From assembly GCA_035906235.1 (NCBI GenBank), contig JAMIFN010000109.1, forward strand, positions 1 to 25,546: a DNA stretch of 25,546 nt. The letters run 5' to 3'. This DNA is from JAMIFN01 sp035906235. GTDB taxonomy: Bacteria; Pseudomonadota; Gammaproteobacteria; Burkholderiales; Burkholderiaceae_C. Under the pieces are notes generated by a model that was given only the letters and a program-made list of their open reading frames with translations, was not told the DNA's origin and made no database searches. A program made the position numbers and the translations under genes. Shown here piece after piece: positions 1 through 9,091 of the stretch. Positions within the stretch are counted from its first letter, which is position 1. Each line of letters starts with the position of its first letter.

Positions 1-843
1 GATGTGCAAGAAGACGGCCTGCTGGATTTGGCGGCCTTTGAAGCCGCCCTGCGCCCCGACACCATCTTGGCCTCGGTCATGTTTGTGAACAATGAAATCG
101 GCGTGATTCAAGACATCACCGCCATCGGCAATATCTGCCGCGCGCGCGGCATCGTTTTCCATGTGGATGCAGCGCAAGCCACAGGGCGCGTGGCCATCGA
201 TGTGACCCAGCTGCCCGTCGATTTGATGAGCTTGGCCAGCCACAAAACCTATGGCCCCAAAGGGATAGGCGCGCTGTATGTGCGCCGCAAACCCCGCGTG
301 CGCATCGAAGCGCAAATACACGGCGGCGGGCACGAGCGCGGTATGCGCTCGGGCACCCTGCCCACACACCAAATCGTCGGCATGGGCGAAGCTTTTCGCA
401 TTGCCAAGCTAGAGATGGACCAAGACAACGCCCATGTCGCCAAACTGCAGAAAAAACTGCTTGATGGCCTGAAAGACATGGAGCAGGTTTTTGTCAACGG
501 CAACCTCGAGCAGCGCGTGCCGCACAACCTGAACATGAGCTTTAACTATGTTGAGGGCGAATCTCTGATGATGGGCATCAAGGGCTTGGCGGTATCCAGC
601 GGCTCGGCCTGCACCAGCGCCAGCCTAGAACCCAGCTATGTGCTGCGCGCACTAGGCCGCAGCGACGAGCTGGCGCACAGCAGCCTGCGCATGACCATGG
701 GGCGCTTTAGCACCGAGGCAGAAATCGACTACGCCATAGCCACCATTCGCGAGAATGTGGTGCGCCTGCGCGCACTCAGCCCGCTATGGGATATGTACCA
801 AGACGGCGTAGATATGGACAGCATTGAATGGGCCGCGCACTAA
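1..843 (+). CDS. iscS: Cysteine desulfurase IscS (5' end outside window)
   Basis: PLP-dependent cysteine desulfurase that takes sulfur from L-cysteine and passes it as a persulfide to IscU. The frame is open from base 1, so the start lies upstream; 280 C-terminal residues are present. The PLP lysine is in SHKTYGPKG (fragment residue 82) and the persulfide cysteine is in SSGSACTSASLEPS (fragment residue 204). If 124 residues are missing, these correspond to K206 and C328 of the 404-residue E. coli protein, so the visible part looks full length and intact. The motif GGGHERGMRSGT is also typical. iscU follows 42 bp downstream on the same strand, which supports an isc operon whose regulator (iscR in relatives) would lie left of the window. 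Confidence 0.97.
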   Translation, partial: DVQEDGLLDLAAFEAALRPDTILASVMFVNNEIGVIQDITAIGNICRARGIVFHVDAAQATGRVAIDVTQLPVDLMSLASHKTYGPKGIGALYVRRKPRVRIEAQIHGGGHERGMRSGTLPTHQIVGMGEAFRIAKLEMDQDNAHVAKLQKKLLDGLKDMEQVFVNGNLEQRVPHNLNMSFNYVEGESLMMGIKGLAVSSGSACTSASLEPSYVLRALGRSDELAHSSLRMTMGRFSTEAEIDYAIATIRENVVRLRALSPLWDMYQDGVDMDSIEWAAH

Positions 844-885
844 GCGCCAGGTTCAAAACAGCATCGCAAGTGAAGGAGTAACACC

Positions 886-1272
886 ATGGCTTATTCAGAC
901 AAAGTAGTAGACCACTACGAAAACCCCCGCAATGTGGGCGCTTTTGACAAAAACGAGGCCGATATCGGCACCGGCATGGTGGGTGCGCCCGCCTGCGGCG
1001 ATGTCATGAAGCTGCAAATCAAGGTCAACCCCGTGACGCAAATCATCGAGGATGCCAAGTTCAAAACCTATGGCTGCGGCTCGGCCATTGCGTCTTCGTC
1101 TTTGGTGTCTGAATGGGTCAAGGGCAAAACCTTGGAAGAAGCCGCTGCGCTCAAAAACAGCCAAATTGCCGAAGAGCTGGCGCTGCCGCCCGTCAAAATC
1201 CACTGCTCCATCTTGGCCGAAGACGCCATCAAAGCGGCTGTGGCGGATTACAAAGACAAACACCCAGCTTAA
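886..1272 (+). CDS. iscU: Fe-S cluster assembly scaffold IscU
   Basis: Scaffold on which [2Fe-2S] clusters are built from IscS sulfur before transfer to apoproteins. The protein is 128 residues, normal for the family. The three ligand cysteines are visible: C37 in PACGD, C64 in YGCGSA and C107 in IHCSILAEDA. The chaperone-recognition motif LPPVK (residues 100-104), which HscA binds in other bacteria, is intact. One residue is inserted relative to E. coli between the first two cysteines. The ATG at 886 follows a good ribosome site (GAAGGAG). Retention of LPPVK implies that hscA exists elsewhere in the genome, although it is not next to this cluster. Confidence 0.98.
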   Translation: MAYSDKVVDHYENPRNVGAFDKNEADIGTGMVGAPACGDVMKLQIKVNPVTQIIEDAKFKTYGCGSAIASSSLVSEWVKGKTLEEAAALKNSQIAEELALPPVKIHCSILAEDAIKAAVADYKDKHPA

Positions 1273-1323
1273 GCCTGCAGCCGCAGGGTTTCGGTTTTTG
1301 AGGATGCAGCGGAAGGACAAGCC

Positions 1324-1686
1324 ATGGCACTAGAACACCTACAAGCTGGCCAAGTAGCCAATGTGCAGCCCTATGGCGCGGCGCTGGCTGGCGCCAGCAA
1401 TACGGCCTTGTTCAAATCGGCCGAGCTGGAAGTCATGCGCTTGGTGCTGCCCAAAGGAAAAACCATGCCTGCGCACCAAGTGCAGGGCGAAATCACCATT
1501 CAGTGCATCGAAGGCGTGGTGCAAATTGATGCGTCTGCGCCTGCGCCTGCGCCTGAGGCCAGTGGCAGCCGCCGCAGTTCGGCCACCCTGCAAGCGGGGC
1601 AATTGCTCTATTTGCCAGGCGGCGCGCCCCACGCTTTGTTGGCGCTCGAAGACGCATCCGTCCTCGTCACCATCGTTGTTAAATAA
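1324..1686 (+). CDS. Small cupin-domain protein inside the isc cluster
   Basis: A 120-residue single-domain cupin of unknown role. The cupin motif 1 region is PAHQVQGEITIQCIEG and motif 2 is around LPGGAPHALLALED, with possible metal ligands His and Glu in motif 1 and His in motif 2. It lacks a signal peptide, so it is likely cytoplasmic. Between the motifs lies a Pro/Ala stretch (APAPAPEASG) coded by a short hexamer repeat. The ATG at 1324 has GGAAGGA upstream. It sits 51 bp after iscU and 20 bp before iscA, so it is probably co-transcribed with both. A link to Fe-S assembly or metal sensing is only an inference from position. Confidence 0.8.
   Translation: MALEHLQAGQVANVQPYGAALAGASNTALFKSAELEVMRLVLPKGKTMPAHQVQGEITIQCIEGVVQIDASAPAPAPEASGSRRSSATLQAGQLLYLPGGAPHALLALEDASVLVTIVVK
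1535..1555 (+). repeat. CTGCGC hexamer repeat inside the cupin gene
   Basis: About 3.5 perfect copies of CTGCGC, encoding the Ala-Pro linker. Being a multiple of three, slippage would change linker length without a frameshift. Confidence 0.7.
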
Positions 1687-1706
1687 AAAGTTCTTCGGTT
1701 GTTCTC

Positions 1707-2030
1707 ATGCCTATCACCCTAACCGCCCCTGCTGCGAAACAAGTTACCCGCCAAATCGCCAAGCGCGGCGCTGGCGTGGGTGTGCGCTTGGGCGTGACGA
1801 CTTCGGGCTGTTCAGGGCTGTCTTATAAGCTCGAATATGTGGACGAGCTCACGCCTGAAGATGTGGTGTTTGAAAGCGAAGGCGTGAAAATCATCGTTGA
1901 CCCCAAAAGCTTGGTTTATCTTGACGGCATGAACCTCGACTTTGTGCGCGAAGGCCTGAACGAAGGCTTCAAGTTTGAAAACCCGCAAGAGCGCGACCGT
2001 TGCGGTTGCGGCAAGTCTTTCAGGGTGTAG
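1707..2030 (+). CDS. iscA: Iron-sulfur cluster assembly protein IscA
   Basis: A-type carrier that delivers Fe-S clusters, especially for [4Fe-4S] maturation. The 107-residue length is typical. The three invariant cysteines are present: C35 in TTSGCSGLSY and C99/C101 in the C-terminal RCGCGKSF. ErpA is the main alternative, but the position in an isc operon favours IscA. The ATG at 1707 is 20 bp after the cupin stop. A strong intrinsic terminator follows 37 bp after the stop, so this appears to be the last gene of the transcript; hscB, hscA and fdx, which follow iscA in many proteobacteria, are not here. Confidence 0.93.
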   Translation: MPITLTAPAAKQVTRQIAKRGAGVGVRLGVTTSGCSGLSYKLEYVDELTPEDVVFESEGVKIIVDPKSLVYLDGMNLDFVREGLNEGFKFENPQERDRCGCGKSFRV

Positions 2031-2067
2031 TCGCGCAGGACTCAAGAATCCCGAACGAGAATACAGC

Positions 2068-2096
2068 AAAGGCGCTTCATCCAAAGCGCCTTTTTT
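2068..2096 (+). terminator. Intrinsic terminator after iscA
   Basis: Seven-bp GC-rich stem GGCGCTT/AAGCGCC with a 6-nt loop, followed by TTTTTT (2091-2096). The A-run before the stem extends the pairing into the T-run. It ends the isc transcript. Confidence 0.9.
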
Positions 2097-2154
2097 GCTC
2101 TACATAAACCAGATTTTCGCGATCAGCACGCCCTCCCCACCTTAACCCCCATCC

Positions 2155-3006
2155 TTACATCGGCGTGTGCAGCACACCATGTACTAGGCGCCAGCACTCC
2201 TCGGGCGAGTCCGCGTAAGAGAACAGGTGCAGATCCTCGGGCGAAATCGCGCCTACTTCGACAAAGGCATCAAAATTGATGAGCTTTTGCCAATACTCAC
2301 TGCCATAAAGCACGATGGGCACGGCCTGTGCTTTTTTGGTTTGCACCAGTGTCAGCACTTCAAACAATTCGTCCAGCGTGCCAAAGCCGCCAGGAAAGAC
2401 CACTAGTGCCTTGGCGCGCATCACGAAATGCATTTTGCGCATGGCGAAATAGTGGAATTTGAAGGACAGCTCGGGCGTGATGTAGGGGTTGGGCTCTTGC
2501 TCGTGCGGCAAGATGATGTTCAGCCCCACCGATTTACCGCCAGCCTCCATCGCCCCACGGTTGGCCGCTTCCATGATGCCAGGGCCGCCGCCTGTGCAGA
2601 TAAATAGGCGCTGATGTTGATCACAGTGCAGGCCATGTTCGGTGACGATGTGGCCAAACTTCCGTGCTTCTTCGTAATAGTGCGCGTGCCTCAGGGCTTG
2701 CTCGGCCTTGGCTATGGCTGCACTATCAGCCGATTGCAGCGCCACAGCGTGCAGTTGCTGAGCCTCTTCCATGCTTTTAAAACGGGCGCTGCCATAGACC
2801 ACGATGGTACTGTCTATGCCATGTTCTTGCTGCACCAAATCGGGCTTAAGCATCTCTAGCTGGATGCGTATGCCACGGGTTTCGGGGCGCGAGAGGAATT
2901 CGCGATCAGTAAATGCCGTGCGATAGGTTTTGCGCTGCATTTCAGCGTCTTCGTAGCGGGCAATCAGGCGCTCTTGCAAATCGTCAGTGCTTTTCAAATG
3001 CAGCAT
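2155..3006 (-). CDS. LOG family protein (cytokinin nucleoside 5'-monophosphate phosphoribohydrolase-like)
   Basis: Rossmann-fold member of the LOG (lysine-decarboxylase-like) family. Characterised relatives hydrolyse nucleoside 5'-monophosphates, including cytokinin forms, to base plus ribose 5-phosphate. Signature motifs are present: GGGPGIMEAANRGA near the middle and PGGFGTLDELFEVLT near residue 205. The 283-residue length matches the longer bacterial subgroup with an N-terminal helical extension. The ATG at 3006 has AAAGGA upstream on the minus strand. It lies 77 bp downstream of metZ on the same strand, separated by one copy of the dispersed repeat, so it may have its own promoter. The true substrate cannot be told from sequence. 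Confidence 0.9.
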   Translation of the reverse strand: MLHLKSTDDLQERLIARYEDAEMQRKTYRTAFTDREFLSRPETRGIRIQLEMLKPDLVQQEHGIDSTIVVYGSARFKSMEEAQQLHAVALQSADSAAIAKAEQALRHAHYYEEARKFGHIVTEHGLHCDQHQRLFICTGGGPGIMEAANRGAMEAGGKSVGLNIILPHEQEPNPYITPELSFKFHYFAMRKMHFVMRAKALVVFPGGFGTLDELFEVLTLVQTKKAQAVPIVLYGSEYWQKLINFDAFVEVGAISPEDLHLFSYADSPEECWRLVHGVLHTPM

Positions 3007-3034
3007 CCTTTTAGGTGATTAATTGAAGAAAAAT

Positions 3035-3069
3035 GGCGTAATACCTGCCTAAGCAGCTATCAAAAACAG
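3035..3069 (+). repeat. Dispersed 3'-end repeat, copy A
   Basis: Diverged copy of the window's short repeat family: GTAATACCTGCCTAAGCAGCTATC followed by an A-run. It lies just beyond the stop of metZ (minus strand) and before the start of the LOG gene. Confidence 0.7.
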
Positions 3070-3083
3070 AGCGTATCGGTGTT

Positions 3084-4334
3084 TTATGACAGCGCGTTTA
3101 AGCCCGTTGCCAGATCGCGCTGAATATCGCTCATGGCCTCTAAACCCACAGCCACGCGCAACACCCCTTGATGGATACCGGCGGCCAGGCGTTGCTCTTC
3201 GCTCATGCGCCCGTGGGTGGTGCTAGCCGGGTGAGTGATGATGGTTTTGACATCACCCAGATTGGCGGTGATGGAGAGAATTTTGGTGCCATCGATCACG
3301 GCAAAAGCATTCGTGCGCAGCGCTTCTGGGCTGCTGCCTTTTACGGCAAAACTCAGCACAGCCCCGCCCAGGCCTGTGCCCATGGCGTTTTGCTGGCGCA
3401 TGGCTAGCGCGTGCTGCGGGTGGCTGGCCAACCCTGGGTAATGCACCCGCGCAACTGCGGGATGCGCCTCTAACCAAGTCGCCAAGGCCAGGGCTTGCTC
3501 GCTGTGCGCTTTCATGCGCAGATTCAAAGTTTCTAGACCTTTGAGTACCACCCAAGCGTTAAAGGGCGAGAGCGTGATGCCCATGCTGCGCTGCACGGGC
3601 AAGATTTTTTTGTTGATCAGTTCGTTACTGGCGCACAGCGCCCCAGCAATCACGCGGCCTTGCCCATCTAAGTATTTGGTAGCCGATTGCATGATGACAT
3701 CAGCGCCCAAGGCCAAGGGTTTTTGCAAAGCCGGCGTGCAAAAACAGTTATCCACCACCAGCAAAGCGCCGGCGTTATGCGCCACATCGGCCAGCGCGGC
3801 AATGTCGCAAACTTCCGTCAGCGGATTAGTCGGCGTTTCGGCCAGCAGCATTTTGGTTTTGCCCGGGCGAATGGCGGCTTGCCACTCGGCCACATCGGTT
3901 TGCGAAACAAAGGTCGTCTCCACGCCAAAGCGTGCCATTTCGCTGCCTAACAGTTTGATGATGGAGCCAAAGACCGAGCGCGAACAGACGATGTGGTCGC
4001 CCGCCTGCAAGATCGACAGGCACAGCAGGCTGAGCGCACCCATGCCGCTGGCAGTGGCAATAGCGGCCTCAGCGCCCTCCATGGCGGCCAGGCGCATTTC
4101 CATGCTGGCCACCGTGGGGTTGCTAAAACGGCTGTAGATAAAGGCTTCTTCTTCGCCTGCAAAGCGACGCGCGGCGGTGGCGGCGTCGGGATGCACAAAG
4201 CTGCTGCTGAGGTAGAGCGCCTCGGAATTTTCACCGTACTGGCTGCGCGGCACGGCGGTGCGTATGGCTTGCGTTTGTGCCTGCCAATCGGCGTGGGGGT
4301 CTTGTTCAGAGTTGGCGATAAAGGGTGTACTCAT
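3084..4334 (-). CDS. metZ: O-succinylhomoserine sulfhydrylase
   Basis: PLP enzyme of the Cys/Met metabolism family that makes homocysteine from O-succinylhomoserine and sulfide (direct sulfhydrylation) in methionine synthesis. The PLP lysine lies in MQSATKYLDGQGR (residue 220 with the start used here). The family motifs YSRFSNPT, ASGMGALSLL and SITANLGDVKTI are present. The 416-residue length fits. The open frame extends to a GTG at 4355 (423 aa), but the ATG at 4334 is preferred; neither start has a strong ribosome site. In many Burkholderiales metZ follows purF, which is not the case here. Cystathionine gamma-synthase or O-acetylhomoserine sulfhydrylase are the alternatives within the family. 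Confidence 0.9.
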   Translation of the reverse strand: MSTPFIANSEQDPHADWQAQTQAIRTAVPRSQYGENSEALYLSSSFVHPDAATAARRFAGEEEAFIYSRFSNPTVASMEMRLAAMEGAEAAIATASGMGALSLLCLSILQAGDHIVCSRSVFGSIIKLLGSEMARFGVETTFVSQTDVAEWQAAIRPGKTKMLLAETPTNPLTEVCDIAALADVAHNAGALLVVDNCFCTPALQKPLALGADVIMQSATKYLDGQGRVIAGALCASNELINKKILPVQRSMGITLSPFNAWVVLKGLETLNLRMKAHSEQALALATWLEAHPAVARVHYPGLASHPQHALAMRQQNAMGTGLGGAVLSFAVKGSSPEALRTNAFAVIDGTKILSITANLGDVKTIITHPASTTHGRMSEEQRLAAGIHQGVLRVAVGLEAMSDIQRDLATGLNALS

Positions 4335-4405
4335 GGATTTTGCCGCTGTAGGCACACATGCAATGCCCCCAGGCGATCTTTCATTTTTTAGAAAACAAAG
4401 GCAGC

Positions 4406-4648
4406 TTAGCGCTTGCCTTTTGTGCCTTGTTCTAGGCGTTTACGAATGCGTTCTTGGCGGTCAAGTTTGACGCGATCTTCTTTTTCCATAGCCTTGCGCT
4501 TGGTCCAGCCCGAAGCATCAGCCACCTGCCACCACACCGCCGTGGCGGCGTAAACGCCGATGATCACCCACCAGCTCCAGCCTGCGACTGGGCCGATTTC
4601 CATGTATTTCAAAATAGTAAGAATAACGGCGATGAGCAATAAATACAT
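4406..4648 (-). CDS. Small Trp-rich membrane protein (TIGR04438-like)
   Basis: An 80-residue protein with an N-terminal hydrophobic helix, then a tryptophan-rich segment (GWSWWVIIG and AVWWQVADASGW), then a highly charged C-terminal tail rich in Lys, Arg and Glu. This layout matches the small Trp-rich protein family seen in Burkholderiales, whose function is unknown. Two membrane-spanning segments are plausible, with the basic tail in the cytoplasm. A clear ribosome site (AAGGGG) precedes the ATG at 4648. It lies between dcd and metZ on the same strand. Confidence 0.85.
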   Translation of the reverse strand: MYLLLIAVILTILKYMEIGPVAGWSWWVIIGVYAATAVWWQVADASGWTKRKAMEKEDRVKLDRQERIRKRLEQGTKGKR

Positions 4649-4687
4649 GATGTTCCCCTTGATTAAAAATTCAGAACACTTTTAGCA

Positions 4688-4728
4688 CTTTAGGCCGTAA
4701 AACCTGCCTGAGCAGCTATTAAAAACAT
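4688..4728 (+). repeat. Dispersed 3'-end repeat, copy B
   Basis: Good copy of the family: TAGGCCGTAAAACCTGCC then TGAGCAGCTATT and an A-run. It lies 8 bp beyond the stop of dcd, in its transcribed direction. Confidence 0.85.
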
Positions 4729-4735
4729 AGTAAAA

Positions 4736-5302
4736 CTAGGCCTTAGGCAGCGTCACCCCAGTTTGGCCTTGGTATTTGCCGCCACGGTCTTTGTACGAGG
4801 TTTCGCAGACTTCATCGGCTTTCAAAAACAGCACTTGGGCGCAGCCTTCGCCTGCGTAGATTTTGGCCGGCAGGGGCGTGGTGTTGGAAAACTCCAGCGT
4901 CACAAAACCTTCCCACTCTGGCTCAAAGGGCGTGACATTGACGATGATGCCGCAGCGCGCATAGGTGCTTTTGCCCAAGCACACGGTCAGCACATCGCGC
5001 GGGATGCGAAAGTATTCCACCGTGCGCGCCAGCGCGAAGCTATTGGGCGGGATGATGCAGACATCGCCCTCAAAATCGACAAAGGTTTTGTCGTCAAAAT
5101 TTTTCGGGTCCACGATGGTGGAGTTGATATTGGTGAAGATTTTGAACTCGCGCGCACAGCGGATATCGTAGCCATAGCTCGATGTGCCGTAGCTGATAAT
5201 GCGTTGGCCGTTTTCCTCTTTCACCTGGTGCGGCACGAAGGGCTCGATCATGCCTTGGGTTTGTGCCAGCTCGATGATTTGGCGGTCGGATAAGAGGCTC
5301 AT
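4736..5302 (-). CDS. dcd: dCTP deaminase
   Basis: Converts dCTP to dUTP, feeding dTTP synthesis; part of the nucleotide pool also guarded by ung in this window. The 188-residue length is typical. Visible signatures are SYGYDIRCAREF near residue 42, LGKSTYARCGIIVNVTPFEP around residues 109-128, and the catalytic Glu region EWEGFVTLEFSNTTPLP. Whether it is mono- or bifunctional (dCTP deaminase/dUTPase) is not certain, but length and motifs fit the proteobacterial monofunctional enzyme. It starts 30 bp after the leuC stop on the same strand, so the two are probably co-transcribed. Confidence 0.95.
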   Translation of the reverse strand: MSLLSDRQIIELAQTQGMIEPFVPHQVKEENGQRIISYGTSSYGYDIRCAREFKIFTNINSTIVDPKNFDDKTFVDFEGDVCIIPPNSFALARTVEYFRIPRDVLTVCLGKSTYARCGIIVNVTPFEPEWEGFVTLEFSNTTPLPAKIYAGEGCAQVLFLKADEVCETSYKDRGGKYQGQTGVTLPKA

Positions 5303-5332
5303 AGCGTGTGCGTCAATTTCAAGAAAAAACGG

Positions 5333-6763
<1,431 letters not shown>

Positions 6764-6828
6764 GGCGAGGGTGCTTTCTGGTATTTTTGTAGAGGTTAAA
6801 ACGCAAGCGTGCATTCTATCGCCAGTGG

Positions 6829-6834
6829 GATAAT
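6829..6834 (+). promoter_or_regulatory. Possible -10 box for dapF
   Basis: GATAAT lies 8 bp before the dapF ATG and no purine-rich ribosome site is visible between them. If real, the transcript would be nearly leaderless. No convincing -35 box is seen. Confidence 0.25.
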
Positions 6835-6842
6835 CCCCCTCT

Positions 6843-7712
6843 ATGAAAATCCGTTTTACCAAGATGCAGGGCGCAGGCAATGATTTTGTCGTGCTCGATG
6901 AAACCCAAGGCCTGCTCAATCTGAGCGCAGCGCAATACCGTTTTTTGGCCGACAGGCGTTTTGGCGTGGGTGCCGACCAGATTTTGAGCGTGCGTCCGGG
7001 CAAAAACGGCGCAGATTTTGAATACATCATCCACAACGCCGACGGCGGCGAGGTGGAACAATGCGGCAATGGCGCGCGCTGCTTTGCGCGTTTTGTCGTG
7101 GACAAGGGTTTAACGCAAAAAAAACGCATCCGCGTGCAAACCCGCGCTGGCCTGATTACCCCCGAGGTGCAAGATGATGGCTTGGTCACCGTGGACATGG
7201 GGCAGCCCGTGTTTGCCGCGCAAGACATCCCTTTTGCCCCCACAGGCCAGGCGCGCCTGCAAAACGGTTGTGAACTCTGGCCTTTGGATTTGGGCACACT
7301 AGGCCAAGCAGAAGAAACCGTGTATGTGGCCGCCGTATCCATGGGCAACCCCCACGCCGTGCAAGTGGTGGCTGATGTGGACAGCGCCCCTGTCGCCCAG
7401 CAAGGCGCTTTGATCGAGCAGCACCCATCTTTTCCCCGCCGCGTCAATGCAGGGTTTATGCAAATTGTCAGCCGCAGCCACATCCGCCTGCGCGTGTTTG
7501 AGCGCGGTGCGGGCGAAACCCTGGCCTGCGGCACAGGCGCTTGCGCGGCGGTGGTGGCGGGTATTCGTCTTGGCCTGCTAGATAGCAGCGTGCAGGTCGA
7601 TACCCGTGGCGGGCAGTTGCACATCCAATGGCAAGGCATGGGGCAGCCCGTGCTGATGACGGGGCCTGCGGTGACGGTGTTTGAAGGCGAAATCACCCTG
7701 CCGCCGCTTTAA
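6843..7712 (+). CDS. dapF: Diaminopimelate epimerase
   Basis: Cofactor-independent racemase converting LL- to meso-diaminopimelate for lysine and peptidoglycan synthesis. Both active-site cysteines are present: C74 in EQCGNGARC and C229 in LACGTGACAA. The N-terminal MKIRFTKMQGAGNDFVV is a strong family signature. The 289-residue length is slightly longer than the 274 of E. coli. The ATG at 6843 lacks a clear ribosome site (CCCCCT precedes it). The gene is transcribed away from leuC and is followed by a repeat-bearing gap and a convergent gene. Confidence 0.97.
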   Translation: MKIRFTKMQGAGNDFVVLDETQGLLNLSAAQYRFLADRRFGVGADQILSVRPGKNGADFEYIIHNADGGEVEQCGNGARCFARFVVDKGLTQKKRIRVQTRAGLITPEVQDDGLVTVDMGQPVFAAQDIPFAPTGQARLQNGCELWPLDLGTLGQAEETVYVAAVSMGNPHAVQVVADVDSAPVAQQGALIEQHPSFPRRVNAGFMQIVSRSHIRLRVFERGAGETLACGTGACAAVVAGIRLGLLDSSVQVDTRGGQLHIQWQGMGQPVLMTGPAVTVFEGEITLPPL

Positions 7713-7745
7713 ATGGGCTGGTGGAAGTGGGCTAGTGGAATTGGG

Positions 7746-7769
7746 GCTGCTCAGGCAGGTTTACCGTAC
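7746..7769 (-). repeat. Dispersed 3'-end repeat, copy C (partial)
   Basis: GCTGCTCAGGCAGGTTTACCGT, a partial copy in inverted orientation, 34 bp beyond the dapF stop. Only the core is retained. Confidence 0.6.
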
Positions 7770-7771
7770 AC

Positions 7772-7807
7772 AGCCCCCACCCTAGCCCTCCCCCACAAGA
7801 GGAGGGG
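7772..7807 (-). repeat. REP-like GC-rich hairpin element
   Basis: AGCCCCCACCCTAGCCCTCC continuing into a CCTCC/GGAGG hairpin. A 24-nt stretch (7772-7795) is the exact reverse complement of 24251-24274, so this is one copy of a dispersed family. Confidence 0.75.
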
Positions 7808-7831
7808 AAAAAACCCGTCAAAAGCGGGCTT
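7808..7831 (-). terminator. Intrinsic terminator of the GloVer-repeat lipoprotein gene
   Basis: On the minus strand, AGCCCG, a 7-nt loop and CGGGTT form a short stem followed by a run of T. It overlaps the stop codon region. Confidence 0.65.
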
Positions 7832-9071
7832 ACTGCATGGGCAGCCTAAACACCGTGCCTTGGTTACTGGTGCCGCCATTCACGGTCGTGCCGTACAAAT
7901 ACCCACCATCAATCAGCAAGCCCCCTATAGGGTTAGCAGCATCACCACCGCCCGCAAAGCTGTAGAGCACGGTTATTACCCCGCTACTCGTAATTTTGAA
8001 CACTGTGCCAGTATTACTGGTGCCGCCTTCGACAGTAGCTCCATAGAAATTACCCGCCCCATCGCGCACCAGAGCCGCGCCAGGGCCGGCACCATCACCA
8101 TGACCACCTGCAAAGCTGTGGAGCACAGTCGCTGCCCCACTACTGTCGATTTTGAACACCGTGCCAAGGCCACTGGTGCCGCCTTCAAGAGTAGTTCCAT
8201 AGAAATTACCCGCCCCATCGCTCACCAAGCCTGCGTAAGGGCGGGATCCATCAGCACCACCTGCAAAGTTATGAAGCACGGTCTCTACCCCGCCACTGTC
8301 AATTTTGAACACGGTGCCAAGGCCACTGGTGCCGCCTTCTGCAGTAGTTCCATAGAAATTACCCGCCCCATCGATCACCAAGTTTGCTTGAGGGGAGACA
8401 GAATCAGCACCATCTGCAAAGTTATGGAGCACGGTCTTTGCCCCCGCAGCGGTGATTTTGAACACTGTGCCATAGTCACTGGTGCCACCTCGAAAAGTGG
8501 TGCCATAGAAATGCCCCGCCCCATCGCTCACCAGTCTTCCGTAAGGGAGAGAACCATCCGAACCACCTGCAAAGCGGTAGAGCACGGTTTTTACCCCGCT
8601 ACTGTCGATTTTGAACACCGTACCATTGTTACGACTGGTACCGCCGGAAAAGGTTGTGCCATAGAAATCACCCGCCCCATCGCGCACTAGGCCAGCGACT
8701 GGACTGGCGCCATCAGCGCCGCCGGAAAAGCTATAGAGTACGGTTTCTACCCCCGCAGCGGTGATTTTGAACACCGTGCCTTTGCCACTGCTGCCGCCGT
8801 TCATCGTAGTGCCATAGAAATTACCCGCACCATCGCTCACCAGAGCCGCTTCAGGGTTGGCTCCATCAGCACCACCTGTAAAGCTGTAGAGCACGGCGTA
8901 AGGAAGGGGCGCTGGTGTATTGGTTGGTGTGGGGCTGGATAGATTGGTTACTTGAATATCGTCACCGCCGCCGCAGGCGGTAATCAATACCAAGCTGCAT
9001 GCGGCAGCAAAAAACAGCCCTTTATTCAGCAAAAATGTGGCAAATATGTGCTGTGTGGTGCCTTTACTCAT
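7830..9071 (-). CDS. Lipoprotein with seven GloVer-type tandem repeats
   Basis: A 413-residue exported repeat protein. A signal peptide with lipobox LITAC places the lipidated cysteine at residue 33, followed by GGGDD and a Thr/Pro linker. From about residue 58 to the end are seven repeats of about 51 residues, each with the plan SFxGGxDGxxPxxxLVxDG, then AGNFYGTTxxGGTS, then GTVFKI and TVLY. This matches the GloVer tandem-repeat family (TIGR03803), which is of unknown function. Seven such units could form a seven-bladed beta-propeller; that is inference. The last unit ends GTVFRLPMQ and lacks the final strand, as in propellers closed by the N-terminus. At DNA level some units are nearly identical (153-bp period). 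No neighbour suggests a partner. It probably sits on the cell envelope or surface. Confidence 0.88.
   Translation of the reverse strand: MSKGTTQHIFATFLLNKGLFFAAACSLVLITACGGGDDIQVTNLSSPTPTNTPAPLPYAVLYSFTGGADGANPEAALVSDGAGNFYGTTMNGGSSGKGTVFKITAAGVETVLYSFSGGADGASPVAGLVRDGAGDFYGTTFSGGTSRNNGTVFKIDSSGVKTVLYRFAGGSDGSLPYGRLVSDGAGHFYGTTFRGGTSDYGTVFKITAAGAKTVLHNFADGADSVSPQANLVIDGAGNFYGTTAEGGTSGLGTVFKIDSGGVETVLHNFAGGADGSRPYAGLVSDGAGNFYGTTLEGGTSGLGTVFKIDSSGAATVLHSFAGGHGDGAGPGAALVRDGAGNFYGATVEGGTSNTGTVFKITSSGVITVLYSFAGGGDAANPIGGLLIDGGYLYGTTVNGGTSNQGTVFRLPMQ
7836..8900 (-). repeat. Tandem 153-bp coding repeat array (about seven units)
   Basis: The DNA coding the GloVer units repeats with a period of about 153 bp. 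For example GTTCCATAGAAATTACCCGC begins at both 8194 and 8347, exactly 153 bp (51 codons) apart. Unit number may vary by recombination without breaking the frame. Confidence 0.85.
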
Positions 9072-9091
9072 ATGCGAAGCCCCGAAAAAAT

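Noticed and set aside
6764..7696. Upstream in-frame extension of leuC on the minus strand (a 787-residue frame)
   Set aside because: The extra part is antisense to dapF, resembles no LeuC sequence, and the canonical LeuC start MARTLYDKIW lies at 6763.
7713..8690. Plus-strand 325-residue open frame across the repeat lipoprotein gene
   Set aside because: It is the antisense shadow of the GloVer repeats; its own repetitive look follows from the repeated DNA, and the minus frame has a signal peptide, a lipobox and a known repeat family.
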